Positions 14,552-22,658 of a stretch of 35,237 nt of DNA are shown here, in pieces. The notes under the pieces were generated by a model. It saw only the letters and a program-made list of their open reading frames with translations, did not search any database and was not told the DNA's origin. Source of the stretch: ZC4RG30 sp040508085. Its GTDB lineage: Bacteria > Pseudomonadota > Gammaproteobacteria > Steroidobacterales > Steroidobacteraceae. The stretch lies in assembly GCA_040508085.1 (NCBI GenBank), contig JBEVNO010000090.1, positions 1 to 35,237 on the forward strand, given 5' to 3'. Positions within the stretch are counted from its first letter, which is position 1, and the number at the start of each line of letters is the position of its first letter. A program made the position numbers and the translations under genes.

Positions 14552-15532
14552 TCAGCGGTTCACCGCAGCCTGCAGGCTGGCCGGATAGCGCGCACCGATC
14601 ACGGCGATGTCGGCCGCGGCGGTGTCGATGCCTTGCAGCTCCTGCGCGCTCAGTTCGAGCAGGGTGGCGCCGATGTTTTCCTCCAGCCTGGCGAGCTTGG
14701 TGGTGCCGGGGATGGGCACGATCCACGGTTTGCGTGCCAGCAGCCAGGCCAGTGCTACCTGTGCCGCAGTCGCGTGCTTCGCCCGCGCGGTGCGGCCGAG
14801 CAGATCCACCAGTGCCAGGTTGGCCTTGCGTGCCGCGGGCGTGAAGCGCGGCAGCGAGGCGCGGAAGTCATCCGCCGCGATGGGAGAATTCTCGTCGAGC
14901 TTGCCAGTGAGATAGCCGCGGCCCAGCGGACTGAAGGGCACGAAGCCGATGCCCAGTTCCTCCAGCACCGGCAGGATCTGCGCCTCCACGTCACGCATCC
15001 ACAGCGAGTACTCGCTCTGCAGCGCGGCCACGGGCTGCACCGCATGGGCACGACGGATGGTGTCGGCCCCGGCCTCGGACAGACCGAAGTGACGCACCTT
15101 GCCGGCCGCGATCAGTTCGCGCACGGTGCCGGCGACATCCTCGATCGGCACCGCCGGATCGACGCGGTGCTGGTACAGCAGGTCGATGTACTCAGTGCGC
15201 AGGCGTCGCAGCGAGGCATCCACCACCTCCCGGATGTGTTCCGGCCGGCTGTCCAGTGCCGGAAAGGCATTGGCGCTGAAGCCGAACTTGGTCGCGATCA
15301 CCACCTGCCCGCGCACGGGCGCCAGCGCCTCGCCGAGCAGTTCCTCATTCGTATAAGGCCCATACACTTCGGCGGTATCGAAGAAGGTGATGCCGCGATC
15401 AACCGCTTCGCGCAGCAACTGCAACATCCGGCCGCGGTCAGGCAGCGGATGATAGGCATGGCTCATGCCCATGCAACCGAGTCCCAGCGCGGAAACCTTG
15501 AGGCCTGAGCGGCCGAGTTCGCGTAACAGCAT
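14552..15532 (-). CDS. Aldo/keto reductase
   Basis: A 326-residue NADP(H)-dependent (beta/alpha)8-barrel enzyme, of the family that includes YakC/IolS-type reductases. The catalytic tetrad residues are visible: Asp in FFDTAEVYG with its Tyr, Lys in VVIATKFGF, and His in DLLYQHRVDP. The cofactor end reads IVPIPGTTKLARLEENIGA. Such enzymes reduce aldehydes and ketones in the cytoplasm. It is 9 bp downstream of the zinc alcohol dehydrogenase on the same strand, so the two form an operon under the divergent LysR regulator at 16686; a joint role in carbonyl detoxification is inferred. Confidence 0.93.
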   Translation of the reverse strand: MLLRELGRSGLKVSALGLGCMGMSHAYHPLPDRGRMLQLLREAVDRGITFFDTAEVYGPYTNEELLGEALAPVRGQVVIATKFGFSANAFPALDSRPEHIREVVDASLRRLRTEYIDLLYQHRVDPAVPIEDVAGTVRELIAAGKVRHFGLSEAGADTIRRAHAVQPVAALQSEYSLWMRDVEAQILPVLEELGIGFVPFSPLGRGYLTGKLDENSPIAADDFRASLPRFTPAARKANLALVDLLGRTARAKHATAAQVALAWLLARKPWIVPIPGTTKLARLEENIGATLLELSAQELQGIDTAAADIAVIGARYPASLQAAVNR

Positions 15533-15541
15533 GATCGGTAC

Positions 15542-16588
15542 CTAGGCCTTGAGGGTGGCCATGTCGATGACGAAGCGATAGCGCACGTCGGCTTTTTCCA
15601 TGCGCTCGAAGGCGTGATTGATCTGGTCCATGCGGATCATCTCGCACTCCGGCAGGATGCCGAAGCGCCCGCAGAAATCGAGCATCTCCTGTGTCTCGGC
15701 GATGCCGCCGATGGGCGAGCCCGCGATGCGGCGGCGGCCGAGCAGCAGCGGCAGCGAGGAGATCGCCTCCATCGGGCCCAACTGGCCAACGATGACCAGC
15801 GTGCCATCCACGTCGAGCAGCGGCATGTACGGGTTGACGTCGTGCTTGACCGGCACGGTGTCGATGATGAGATCGAGCGTCGAATCCGCCGCCTTCATCG
15901 CCACCTTGTCAGAGGAAACCAGCAGCCGGTCTGCGCCCAGTGCCAGGGCGTCAGCCGTCTTGTCGGCGCTGCGGCTGAGAACAGTGACATCCGCGCCCAG
16001 GCCGCGCGCCAGCTTTACGGCCATGTGGCCCAGGCCGCCGAGGCCGATCACGCCGACGCGGCTGCCCGGACCGATGTTCCAGGTACGCAGCGGCGACCAG
16101 GTGGTGATGCCCGCGCAGAGCAGCGGCGCCGCACGCGCAAGGTCCAGCCCGTCAGGCATCTTCAGTACGAATTCCTGGCGCACCACCAGGTCGCGGGAGT
16201 AACCGCCCCGGGTCGGCTCGCCGCTGATGCGGTCCAGCGATGCATAGGTCTGTGTCATGCCTTCGCGGCACAGCTGTTCCTCGCCGTTCCCGCACTGGTC
16301 GCACTCCTGGCAGCTGTCGACCATGCAGCCGACGGCCACGGCTTCGCCGACCTTGAAGTACTCCACGTCGGCACCGACGCCGGTGACGCGGCCAATGATC
16401 TCGTGGCCCGGCACCAGCGGGTAACGGGCGAAGCCCCAGTCGTTGCGGGTCTGGTGCAGGTCGCTGTGGCAGACACCGCAGTACAGGATCTCCATGGCGA
16501 CGTCGTTGGGGCGCAGGGCGCGGCGCTCGAAGGGGAACGGGGCGAGCGGGGCGCCGGCATTGAGGGCGGCATAGCCTAGGGTCTTCAT
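15542..16588 (-). CDS. Zinc-dependent NAD(P) alcohol dehydrogenase (YahK/CAD-like)
   Basis: A 348-residue medium-chain dehydrogenase of the cinnamyl-alcohol-dehydrogenase-like group. Catalytic zinc ligands: ILYCGVCHSDLH (Cys), YPLVPGHEIIG (His, Glu) and the Cys in PLLCAGITTWSPL. Structural zinc: the four-Cys cluster in CQECDQCGNGEEQLC. The nucleotide fold begins VGVIGLGGLGHMAVKLA; VLSRSADKT with Ser-Arg after strand two suggests NADP. Start at ATG 16588 with CGGAG upstream and the family N-terminus MKTLGYAAL; an upstream open stretch to 16666 overlaps the regulatory region. It probably reduces aldehydes to alcohols. It is first gene of the operon with the aldo/keto reductase. Confidence 0.93.
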   Translation of the reverse strand: MKTLGYAALNAGAPLAPFPFERRALRPNDVAMEILYCGVCHSDLHQTRNDWGFARYPLVPGHEIIGRVTGVGADVEYFKVGEAVAVGCMVDSCQECDQCGNGEEQLCREGMTQTYASLDRISGEPTRGGYSRDLVVRQEFVLKMPDGLDLARAAPLLCAGITTWSPLRTWNIGPGSRVGVIGLGGLGHMAVKLARGLGADVTVLSRSADKTADALALGADRLLVSSDKVAMKAADSTLDLIIDTVPVKHDVNPYMPLLDVDGTLVIVGQLGPMEAISSLPLLLGRRRIAGSPIGGIAETQEMLDFCGRFGILPECEMIRMDQINHAFERMEKADVRYRFVIDMATLKA

Positions 16589-16641
16589 GGGTGTCAGCTC
16601 CGGATTCAGGGCGGACATGGTCGCGCAAACAGACCTGCGCG

Positions 16642-16670
16642 ATAAGTGCCTATAATCAGCTAGCACTTAT
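16642..16670. promoter_or_regulatory. Inverted repeat between the LysR gene and the dehydrogenase operon
   Basis: ATAAGTGC (16642-16649) and GCACTTAT (16663-16670) form a perfect 8-bp inverted repeat with a 13-bp centre. The centre holds TATAAT (16651-16656), a consensus -10 that would start transcription of the LysR gene near its ATG at 16686. A LysR dimer here could repress its own gene and regulate the divergent dehydrogenase/reductase operon. Confidence 0.6.
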
Positions 16671-16685
16671 GCCGGGATTTCATGA

Positions 16686-17597
16686 ATGCGCCGAGACGAA
16701 CTGAGCGACCTGACGGTGTTCATGGAAGTCGCCGAGACGCGCAGCTTCACGCGTGCGGCTGCGCGGCTGCGCACGTCACAATCGGCACTCAGCCACACGA
16801 TGCGGCGCCTCGAGGCGCGCCTGGGGCTGCGCCTGCTCACCCGCACCACGCGCAATGTCGCGCCCACCGAGGCGGGCGAGCGACTGCTCGCCACGTTGCG
16901 GCCCGCGCTGGGTGACATCCACGCCAGCCTTGATGCGTTGACGGAGCTGCGCGACCGGCCCGCGGGCACCATCCGCATCAACAGTGGCATCCATGCCGCA
17001 ACCAGCCTGCTGTGGCCGGCCCTGGCGCGCTTCCTGCCCCGTTATCCGGATATCCATGTGGATGTGGTGGTGGACCAGAGTCTCGCGGATATCGTGGCGG
17101 GGCGCTTTGATGCCGGGGTGCGGCTGGGTGAGCACGTCGCCAAGGACATGGTGGCCGTGCCCATCGGACCTTCCCAGCGCTTCGCCGTAGTCGGCGCGCC
17201 GACGTACTTCGCCACGCGCCCACGGCCCCGCACTCCCCACGATCTGGCGCAACACCAGTGCATCAACATGCGCATGCCCAGCCTTGGCGCCTTTTATGCC
17301 TGGGAATTTGACAAGGACGGGCGCGAGCTGGCCGTGCGCGTGGAGGGCCAGCTGGCCTTCAACGACACGCAGCTGATCCTGCGGGCGGCCATCGAAGGAT
17401 TTGGCCTCGCCATCATGATGGAGGATATCGCCAAGCCTGCCATCGCCGACGGCAGGCTGGTGCGGGTGCTGGTCGACTGGTGCGCGCCTTTCGCGGGCTA
17501 TCACCTGTATTACCCCAGCCGCCGGCAGCTCACGCCGGCGTTCGCGCTGCTGGTCGAGTCACTGCGCCATCGCGCGCCAGCCCGCCGTCGCAGCTAG
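16686..17597 (+). CDS. LysR-family transcriptional regulator
   Basis: A 303-residue regulator. The N-terminal winged helix spans residues 4-62: LSDLTVFMEVAETRSFTRAA, ARLRTSQSALSHTMRRLEAR, LGLRLLTRTTRNVAPTEAGE. The periplasmic-binding-protein-like effector domain follows (IRINSGIHAATSLLWPALAR, RYPDIHVDVVVD, FDAGVRLGEHVAKDMVAVPI). This is the group of LysR proteins often found divergent from aldo/keto reductase and alcohol dehydrogenase genes. It is divergent from such an operon here, with an inverted repeat in the 97-bp gap. The inducer is unknown. Two ATGs (16682 out of frame, 16686 in frame) lie close; the in-frame one gives the standard N-terminus. Confidence 0.93.
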   Translation: MRRDELSDLTVFMEVAETRSFTRAAARLRTSQSALSHTMRRLEARLGLRLLTRTTRNVAPTEAGERLLATLRPALGDIHASLDALTELRDRPAGTIRINSGIHAATSLLWPALARFLPRYPDIHVDVVVDQSLADIVAGRFDAGVRLGEHVAKDMVAVPIGPSQRFAVVGAPTYFATRPRPRTPHDLAQHQCINMRMPSLGAFYAWEFDKDGRELAVRVEGQLAFNDTQLILRAAIEGFGLAIMMEDIAKPAIADGRLVRVLVDWCAPFAGYHLYYPSRRQLTPAFALLVESLRHRAPARRRS

Positions 17598-17654
17598 CGC
17601 CGCCCGCCAGTCCGGGGGGGTGTAGTTCTTTGCGAACAGGGTGCACGCGCCGCG

Positions 17655-18599
17655 ATGGCGGTGTTAGATGCCGGGATGGCATCCCGAGAACTGGCGGCAT
17701 CCGACGCCGAAGCAATCGACCCCGAATACACAGAGCGCGCCGGCTATGACGCCGCGTTCCTGCGCGGCGGCGTCGAGGTGGCCTTGCCGCGCGCCGATGG
17801 CCGCAGGCTGATGCCCGCCGCGCTTACCGTAACGCTCAAGTACCACCACTTCTCCCTGCGCCTGCACCGCCGTCGCAAGCTGGCGGCGTTCACCGCGGTG
17901 AATATCGGAGGCGACGCACGCGCCGCAGACCAGGCCCAACCCTGTGGCGACTGGGCGGTCGATCCGCGTGCGCCCGACGACCAGGCGCGCCAGCCCGCGT
18001 ACCGTGCGCCTTTCCAGCGGGGGCAGCTGGTGGGGCCTCGCGACGCGGCCTGGGGCCCCGCACCGAGCGCAGCCGCCGCGGCGGCTGATGCCTGCCACTG
18101 GTCGAACTGCGCACCACAGCATGCACAGTTGCGGCGCAGCTGGTGGGCGCCCGAAGCGATGGTGCTGGCTGCCGGCGTCCCGATCGATGGCCGCCTGAGT
18201 GTCTTCGCAGGGCCGGTGCTGCATCCACGTGATCCCCAGCTGCGCGACGTGCAGGTGCCACTGGCCTACTGGAAGGTGATTGTCTGGCGCGAACGCGGCC
18301 TCGAGCTGCGGGCTCTGGGCCTGCTGGTGCGACAGGATGGGCCGCTGCGGCAGGCGATTGATCCGGCGGTGCAGATGCCGGGCGTGCGGCTGGATCCGGA
18401 GCTGCCTGAACCGGGCGAGCGCGTCCGCGGCTACCAGATAGCAGTCGCGCGCATTGCGTTGATGACTGGCCTGCACTTCGGGCCCCTGGCCGAGGTGCAG
18501 GTGGATACCTATACGCTGCAGCCGGCGCAATTGCTGGCAAGGCAGCTGGCTCCAGGCCTGCGGCCGCTGCGGTCGCTGCAGGACATGGCCGTCGGCTGA
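17655..18599 (+). CDS. NUC1-fold (DNA/RNA non-specific endonuclease-like) protein with lost catalytic residues
   Basis: A 314-residue protein resembling the NUC1/EndoG beta-beta-alpha-metal family: GYDAAFLRGG and VALPRADGR at the start, LKYHHFSLRLHRRRKLAAFT, FQRGQLVGPRDAAWG, CHWSNCAPQHAQLRRSWW and LSVFAGPVL. In active members the core reads DRGH; here it is Q121-R-G-Q124, so the general-base His is Gln and the Asp is also Gln. The first conserved Asn (N151 in SNCAPQ) is kept, but the metal-binding Asn of the FNQ motif is Arg160. It has no signal peptide, whereas most active family members are exported or organellar. It is therefore probably a non-catalytic relative. It stands 66 bp before the iorA start on the same strand. 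Family confident; function unknown. Confidence 0.8.
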   Translation: MAVLDAGMASRELAASDAEAIDPEYTERAGYDAAFLRGGVEVALPRADGRRLMPAALTVTLKYHHFSLRLHRRRKLAAFTAVNIGGDARAADQAQPCGDWAVDPRAPDDQARQPAYRAPFQRGQLVGPRDAAWGPAPSAAAAAADACHWSNCAPQHAQLRRSWWAPEAMVLAAGVPIDGRLSVFAGPVLHPRDPQLRDVQVPLAYWKVIVWRERGLELRALGLLVRQDGPLRQAIDPAVQMPGVRLDPELPEPGERVRGYQIAVARIALMTGLHFGPLAEVQVDTYTLQPAQLLARQLAPGLRPLRSLQDMAVG

Positions 18600-18665
18600 C
18601 AGTTGACCGCAGCGGCAACCGGCGCGACTCTGGCTGCAGGGGTCGGCTCAAGTGGGGAGGTCAGC

Positions 18666-19139
18666 GTGCAGAAGCTCAACGTCAACGGCGTGGCATTCGA
18701 TGTGGAAGTGGAGCCGGATACTCCCCTGCTGTGGGTGTTGCGGGATACGCTCGGCATGACGGGCACCAAGTTCGGCTGCGGCGCGGCGCTGTGCGGCGCG
18801 TGCACGGTGCATCTGGATGGCGCACCCATCCGCGCCTGCATCACGCCGGTCAGCGTGATTACCGAGGCGCAGCACGTAACCACCATCGAAGGGCTGTCTG
18901 CTGATCGCAGCCACCCACTGCAACAGGCATGGATGGAACTGGATGTACCGCAGTGCGGCTACTGCCAGTCGGGGCAGCTCATGAGCGCAGCGGCGCTGCT
19001 GGCCAGCACGCCTACGCCCAGCGATGAGCAGATCGATGCCGCCATGGCCGGCAACATCTGCCGCTGCGGCACCTATGTGCGCATCCGCAAGGGCATCCAT
19101 CTGGCAGCGCGGCGCGCCGCCGCCGCGGGTGCCGAATGA
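18666..19139 (+). CDS. [2Fe-2S] small subunit of a xanthine-oxidase-family molybdenum hydroxylase (IorA-like)
   Basis: A 157-residue electron-transfer subunit with two iron-sulfur clusters. The plant-ferredoxin-like cluster uses KFGCGAALCGACTVHLDG (Cys38, 43, 46 and a later Cys in IRACITP); the second uses QCGYCQSGQ and NICRCGTYVRI. It resembles isoquinoline 1-oxidoreductase alpha and related aldehyde dehydrogenase gamma subunits. Start: GTG at 18666 with GGGGAGG five bases upstream; the open frame runs back to 18603 but those 21 codons are unlike the family. The stop overlaps the start of the large subunit gene by 4 bases (ATGA), so the subunits are translationally coupled. There is no FAD subunit, as in the IorAB type, so electrons probably go to a cytochrome or other acceptor. 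Confidence 0.93.
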   Translation: MQKLNVNGVAFDVEVEPDTPLLWVLRDTLGMTGTKFGCGAALCGACTVHLDGAPIRACITPVSVITEAQHVTTIEGLSADRSHPLQQAWMELDVPQCGYCQSGQLMSAAALLASTPTPSDEQIDAAMAGNICRCGTYVRIRKGIHLAARRAAAAGAE

Positions 19140-21262
19140 GCGCCGTGCTGGACCGCCGCGTCTTCCTGCAGGGTGCCGCTGCCTCGTGTGGCCTGCTCAT
19201 TGCGATCAGCCTGCCAGGCTGCAGCAGCAAGCCGGCCGCGCAAGGGCCGGGCGGGCCGGTGGATCTCAACGCATGGCTGCAGGTAGGCACGGATGGCCGG
19301 GTGCGCTTCTACTGCGACAAATCAGAAATGGGACAGGGCGTCTACACGGCCCTGCCCATGCTGGTGGCTGAGGAGCTGGGCATTGCACCGGATGCCATCC
19401 TGGTGGAGTTCGCGCCACCGGGTGCCCAGTTCACCAACAATCTGCTCGGCACGCAGATCACCGGCGGCAGCACCAGCGTGCGCGATGGCTGGGTGAAGCT
19501 GCGTACGGCAGGAGCGCAGGCGCGCGAAATGCTGGTTGCTGCGGCCTGTGCGCAATGGGGCATCGAGCCTGCCGGCTGCCGTGTCGAGGCCGGCGAAGTG
19601 ATCTCGCCACGCGGCGACCGCCTGAAGTTCGCGGCCGTCGCCGAGGCCGCAGGCAAGCTGCCGGTGCCTGCCCAGGTGAAACTGAAGAGCGCGGATGCCT
19701 TCACCGTGATCGGCAAGCCACAGAAGCGCCTGGATACTGCGGCGAAGGTGGATGGCAGCGCACGTTATGGCATCGATGTGCGCCTGGACGGCATGCTGTA
19801 CGGCGCACTGGTGCAACCTCCCGTGCTGGGCGGCAAGCTGGAGAGTTTCGATGCCACCGCTGCCAGGACGATGCCGGGCGTGGTTGATGTGGTGCAGACC
19901 GACAGCGGCGTGGTGGTGGTGGCCGACAGCTGGTGGCGTGCCAGGAAGGCGCGCGATGCGCTGCTGGTGCAGTGGGACGCCGGCCCGAACGCCAAACTGG
20001 ACAACGCCGCCATCCTGCGGGGCCTGAAGGCCGCGGCGCCGGCGGCCGGCCAGGTGGCGCGCAACGATGGCGACGCCGCTGCGGCACTGCGCAGCGGCCG
20101 CGTCATCCGCGCGGAGTACGAACTGCCAATGCTGGCGCATGCCACGCTCGAGCCGCAGAACTGCACGGCATGGGTAACGGCCGCCGGCTGCGAGATCCAT
20201 GCGCCCACGCAGATCCAGCTCGTGGCGCAGGCGACGGCAGCCGCCGCCGCCGGCCTGCCGGTCGAGAAGGTGCAGGTGCACACCACCTTCCTGGGCGGCG
20301 GCTTCGGTCGCCGCCTGGAAGTGGATTTCATTGCCGCAGCGGTGCAGGCGAGCAAGGCAGTGGGCAAGCCGGTGAAGCTGCTGTGGACCCGCGAGGACGA
20401 CACCACGCACGACGCCTACCGTCCGCCGGCGCTGGACCGGGTGGCCGCCAGTCTCGGCGCGGATGGCAAGCCCATTGCCTGGCAGCTGCACCTGACCAGT
20501 CCATCCATCACCGCGCGCATGTTCCCCGCAGCGGTGGAAAGCGCCGTGGACGGGTTTGCCATCGAGGCGGCGTCAAACTATCCCTACGATGTGCCGAATG
20601 TGAGCGTGACTTACAACCGTCACGAGGTAGGCATCAATGTCGGTTACTGGCGCTCAGTGAGCCATGCGCTGAACTGCTTCGTGGCCGAATCCTTCATGGA
20701 CGAACTGGCCACTGCAGCCGGCAGGGACCCGGTGGAATACCGGCTGTCCCTGCTGCAGAAGCAGCCCCGTTACCTGGCTGTGATGAACCTCGTGGCGCAG
20801 GAGGCGGGCTACAACACTCCGCCCGCCGGGCATCATTTCGGCGTAGCGCTGATGGAAGGCTACGGCACTTACCTGGCGATGATCGCCGACATCACCATGG
20901 AAGGCGGGAAGATCAAGCTGCACGCCTTGCACTGCGCCGTGGACTGCGGTCAGGCCGTGAATCCGGACACGGTGCTGGCGCAGATCGAAGGTTCGGTAAT
21001 GTTCGGCCTCACCGCGGCGCTGTGGGGCCAGATCGACCTGGTGGGTGGCGTGGTGCAGCAGACCAACTTCCACCAGTACCGTCTGCTGCGCATCAATGAG
21101 GCGCCGCAGGTGAAGGTCTATCTGGTGCCGAGTGCGGCGGACCCCGGTGGCATCGGCGAGCCGGCCACCGCGCTGGTGGCCCCGGCGATCGCCAACGCCG
21201 TTTTTCGCGCCACCGGCCAGCGGTACCGCTCGCTGCCGTTCGCACGCCATGGCCTGGCGTGA
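19136..21262 (+). CDS. Molybdopterin-binding large subunit of a xanthine-oxidase-family hydroxylase (IorB-like)
   Basis: A 708-residue catalytic subunit. The N-terminus has a twin-arginine-type leader (DRRVFLQGAAASCGLLIAIS) with a lipobox-like LPGC, so the complex is probably exported folded and may be lipid-anchored. Then: KSEMGQGVYTALPMLVAEEL, QITGGSTSVRDGW, the molybdopterin-contact stretch TTFLGGGFGRRLEVDF, GINVGYWRSVSHALN, LHCAVDCGQAVNPDTV, and the catalytic Glu in DPGGIGEPATALVAPAIANA. This is the isoquinoline 1-oxidoreductase beta class, which hydroxylates N-heterocycles or oxidises aldehydes; some members differ in substrate, so the name is a class label. It is coupled to the upstream small subunit and followed at 29 bp by a VOC gene. 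Confidence 0.92.
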   Translation: MSAVLDRRVFLQGAAASCGLLIAISLPGCSSKPAAQGPGGPVDLNAWLQVGTDGRVRFYCDKSEMGQGVYTALPMLVAEELGIAPDAILVEFAPPGAQFTNNLLGTQITGGSTSVRDGWVKLRTAGAQAREMLVAAACAQWGIEPAGCRVEAGEVISPRGDRLKFAAVAEAAGKLPVPAQVKLKSADAFTVIGKPQKRLDTAAKVDGSARYGIDVRLDGMLYGALVQPPVLGGKLESFDATAARTMPGVVDVVQTDSGVVVVADSWWRARKARDALLVQWDAGPNAKLDNAAILRGLKAAAPAAGQVARNDGDAAAALRSGRVIRAEYELPMLAHATLEPQNCTAWVTAAGCEIHAPTQIQLVAQATAAAAAGLPVEKVQVHTTFLGGGFGRRLEVDFIAAAVQASKAVGKPVKLLWTREDDTTHDAYRPPALDRVAASLGADGKPIAWQLHLTSPSITARMFPAAVESAVDGFAIEAASNYPYDVPNVSVTYNRHEVGINVGYWRSVSHALNCFVAESFMDELATAAGRDPVEYRLSLLQKQPRYLAVMNLVAQEAGYNTPPAGHHFGVALMEGYGTYLAMIADITMEGGKIKLHALHCAVDCGQAVNPDTVLAQIEGSVMFGLTAALWGQIDLVGGVVQQTNFHQYRLLRINEAPQVKVYLVPSAADPGGIGEPATALVAPAIANAVFRATGQRYRSLPFARHGLA

Positions 21263-21291
21263 GTGCAGGATCTATAGAGGAGTCGCATAGA

Positions 21292-21720
21292 GTGGAAACA
21301 AGCACGCTGCATCGCGGTCGTCTGATCGATCATCTGCAACTGGTCGTGCGCGATCTGCCCGCCAGCAGGCGCTTCTACACGGCCGTGCTGGCCGAGCTTG
21401 GTTTTGCACCTGGCGGCGAGGGCGAGGACTATTTCTGGTTCGACGAGCTGTTCGTATCGAGCATCGACAGCGAAGCCGCGGCGGGCGCGCCCACCGGCCG
21501 CAGTCACCTGGCATTCCAGGCCAGCGACAGGGACGCTGTGGAACGATTCCATCGCGCCGCGCTGGCCGCGGGCGGCCGGGACAACGGCGCACCGGGTGAA
21601 CGCAAATACCACCCCGGCTACTACGCGGCTTTCGTGCTGGATCCGGATGGCAACAACATCGAGGTGGTCTACCACGGTGCCGCGCAACGTTCGGCGGCCT
21701 CGGTGGAGGTGACCTTCTAG
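21292..21720 (+). CDS. VOC family (glyoxalase/dioxygenase-fold) protein
   Basis: A 142-residue vicinal-oxygen-chelate protein. The betaalphabetabetabeta modules are visible: IDHLQLVVRDLPASRRFYTA, VLAELGFAPGGEGEDYFWFD, SHLAFQASDRDAVERFHRAA, GYYAAFVLDPDGNNIEVVYH. The metal-ligand positions (His in IDHLQL, His in SHLAF, Glu in NNIEVVYH) are present, as in glyoxalase I-like or ring-cleavage dioxygenase-like members. Start: GTG 21292 with AGAGGAG nine bases upstream; GTG 21259 overlapping the previous stop is less good. The next gene begins on the base after this stop, so both belong to the transcript of the molybdenum hydroxylase genes, which suggests a shared catabolic task. Confidence 0.9.
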   Translation: METSTLHRGRLIDHLQLVVRDLPASRRFYTAVLAELGFAPGGEGEDYFWFDELFVSSIDSEAAAGAPTGRSHLAFQASDRDAVERFHRAALAAGGRDNGAPGERKYHPGYYAAFVLDPDGNNIEVVYHGAAQRSAASVEVTF

Positions 21721-22656
21721 ATGGAGCCGGCCGGCGTACCTACGCTCAGCCTCGCCGACTACACGGGTAAGGATCCCTCGCGACGCGACGCGTTCTGCAC
21801 GCAGCTGTACGCCGGGTTGACGCGCTACGGCTTCGTCATCCTCGTCGATCACGGCGTGTCGCAGGACTTGCTGGCCCGGGCCTACGAGCTCTCGGCCGGT
21901 TTCTTCGCACAGCCTGAGGCGGTGAAGCGTGACTATGTCCGCGGGCCGCGCGGCTACACGCCGTTCCGCACCGAGAAGGCGCTCGGCCATGCGGCCGCGG
22001 ACCTGAAGGAGTTCTGGCAGATCGGCCCGGAGCGGCCTGCCGGCACATCGCGCGGGCCCACCGAACCACCCAATGTGTGGCCCGCGGCGCCAGCGCAGTT
22101 CCGGGAGACATGCCTCGCGCTGTACCGCTGCCTGCAGCAGACTGGCCGGCAGTTGCTGGAAGCACTGGCGCCGGGTCTGGCAATGCCGCGCGGCTTCTTC
22201 TCCAGGCTGGTGAGGGATGGCAATTCGGTGCTGCGCCTGATCCATTACCCGCCGGTGCCGGATGGGACCGAACCCGGCAGCCTGCGTTCCGCGCCGCACG
22301 AGGACATCAACCTGCTGACGCTGCTGGTCGCGGCGCAGGGCCCGGGGCTCGAGCTGCTGGATCGTGATGGCCGCTGGCTGCCAGTGGAGGCGGCGCGTGA
22401 TGCGCTGATCGTGGATTCCGGCGACATGCTGGCCCGGATGACCAACGATGTCATTCCCGCCACCACGCACCGCGTAGTGAATCCAGCGGGCGCCAACACC
22501 AGCCGCTACTCCATCCCGTTCTTCATGCATCCGGATTCGGATGCCTTGCTCAGCTGCCTGCCGTCGTGCATCGGCACGGGTGCGAAATACCCGGCGGTGC
22601 GCGCCGATGTGTTCCTGGAGGAGCGGCTGCGCGCCATCGGTCTGCTGCGCGCCTAG
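21721..22656 (+). CDS. 2-oxoglutarate/Fe(II)-dependent oxygenase, isopenicillin N synthase-like
   Basis: A 311-residue non-haem iron oxygenase of the IPNS-like superfamily. The N-terminal DIOX_N part runs VPTLSLADYTGKD ... RYGFVILVDHGVS. The double-stranded beta-helix carries the iron triad His193 and Asp195 in APHEDINLLTLL and His250 in ATTHRVVNP, with the 2-oxoglutarate-binding Arg262/Ser264 in NTSRYSIPFFMHP. It begins directly after the VOC stop, so it is translated from the same message. Bacterial homologues hydroxylate or cleave diverse small molecules; some are ethylene-forming-like or flavone-synthase-like. With the molybdenum hydroxylase and the VOC protein it could form a short oxidation route for an aromatic or heterocyclic compound (inference). 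Confidence 0.92.
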   Translation: MEPAGVPTLSLADYTGKDPSRRDAFCTQLYAGLTRYGFVILVDHGVSQDLLARAYELSAGFFAQPEAVKRDYVRGPRGYTPFRTEKALGHAAADLKEFWQIGPERPAGTSRGPTEPPNVWPAAPAQFRETCLALYRCLQQTGRQLLEALAPGLAMPRGFFSRLVRDGNSVLRLIHYPPVPDGTEPGSLRSAPHEDINLLTLLVAAQGPGLELLDRDGRWLPVEAARDALIVDSGDMLARMTNDVIPATTHRVVNPAGANTSRYSIPFFMHPDSDALLSCLPSCIGTGAKYPAVRADVFLEERLRAIGLLRA

Positions 22657-22658
22657 GG

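Noticed and set aside
14560..14585. Palindrome CAGCCTGCAGGCTG resembling the hairpin after trxA
   Set aside because: It lies inside the aldo/keto reductase coding sequence near its end and is explained by codons for its C-terminal residues.
19322..22530. Long minus-strand open frames opposite iorB and the VOC/oxygenase genes
   Set aside because: Composition is His/Arg/Gln-rich and unlike a folded protein, no ribosome sites; these are antisense shadows of high-GC coding sequence.
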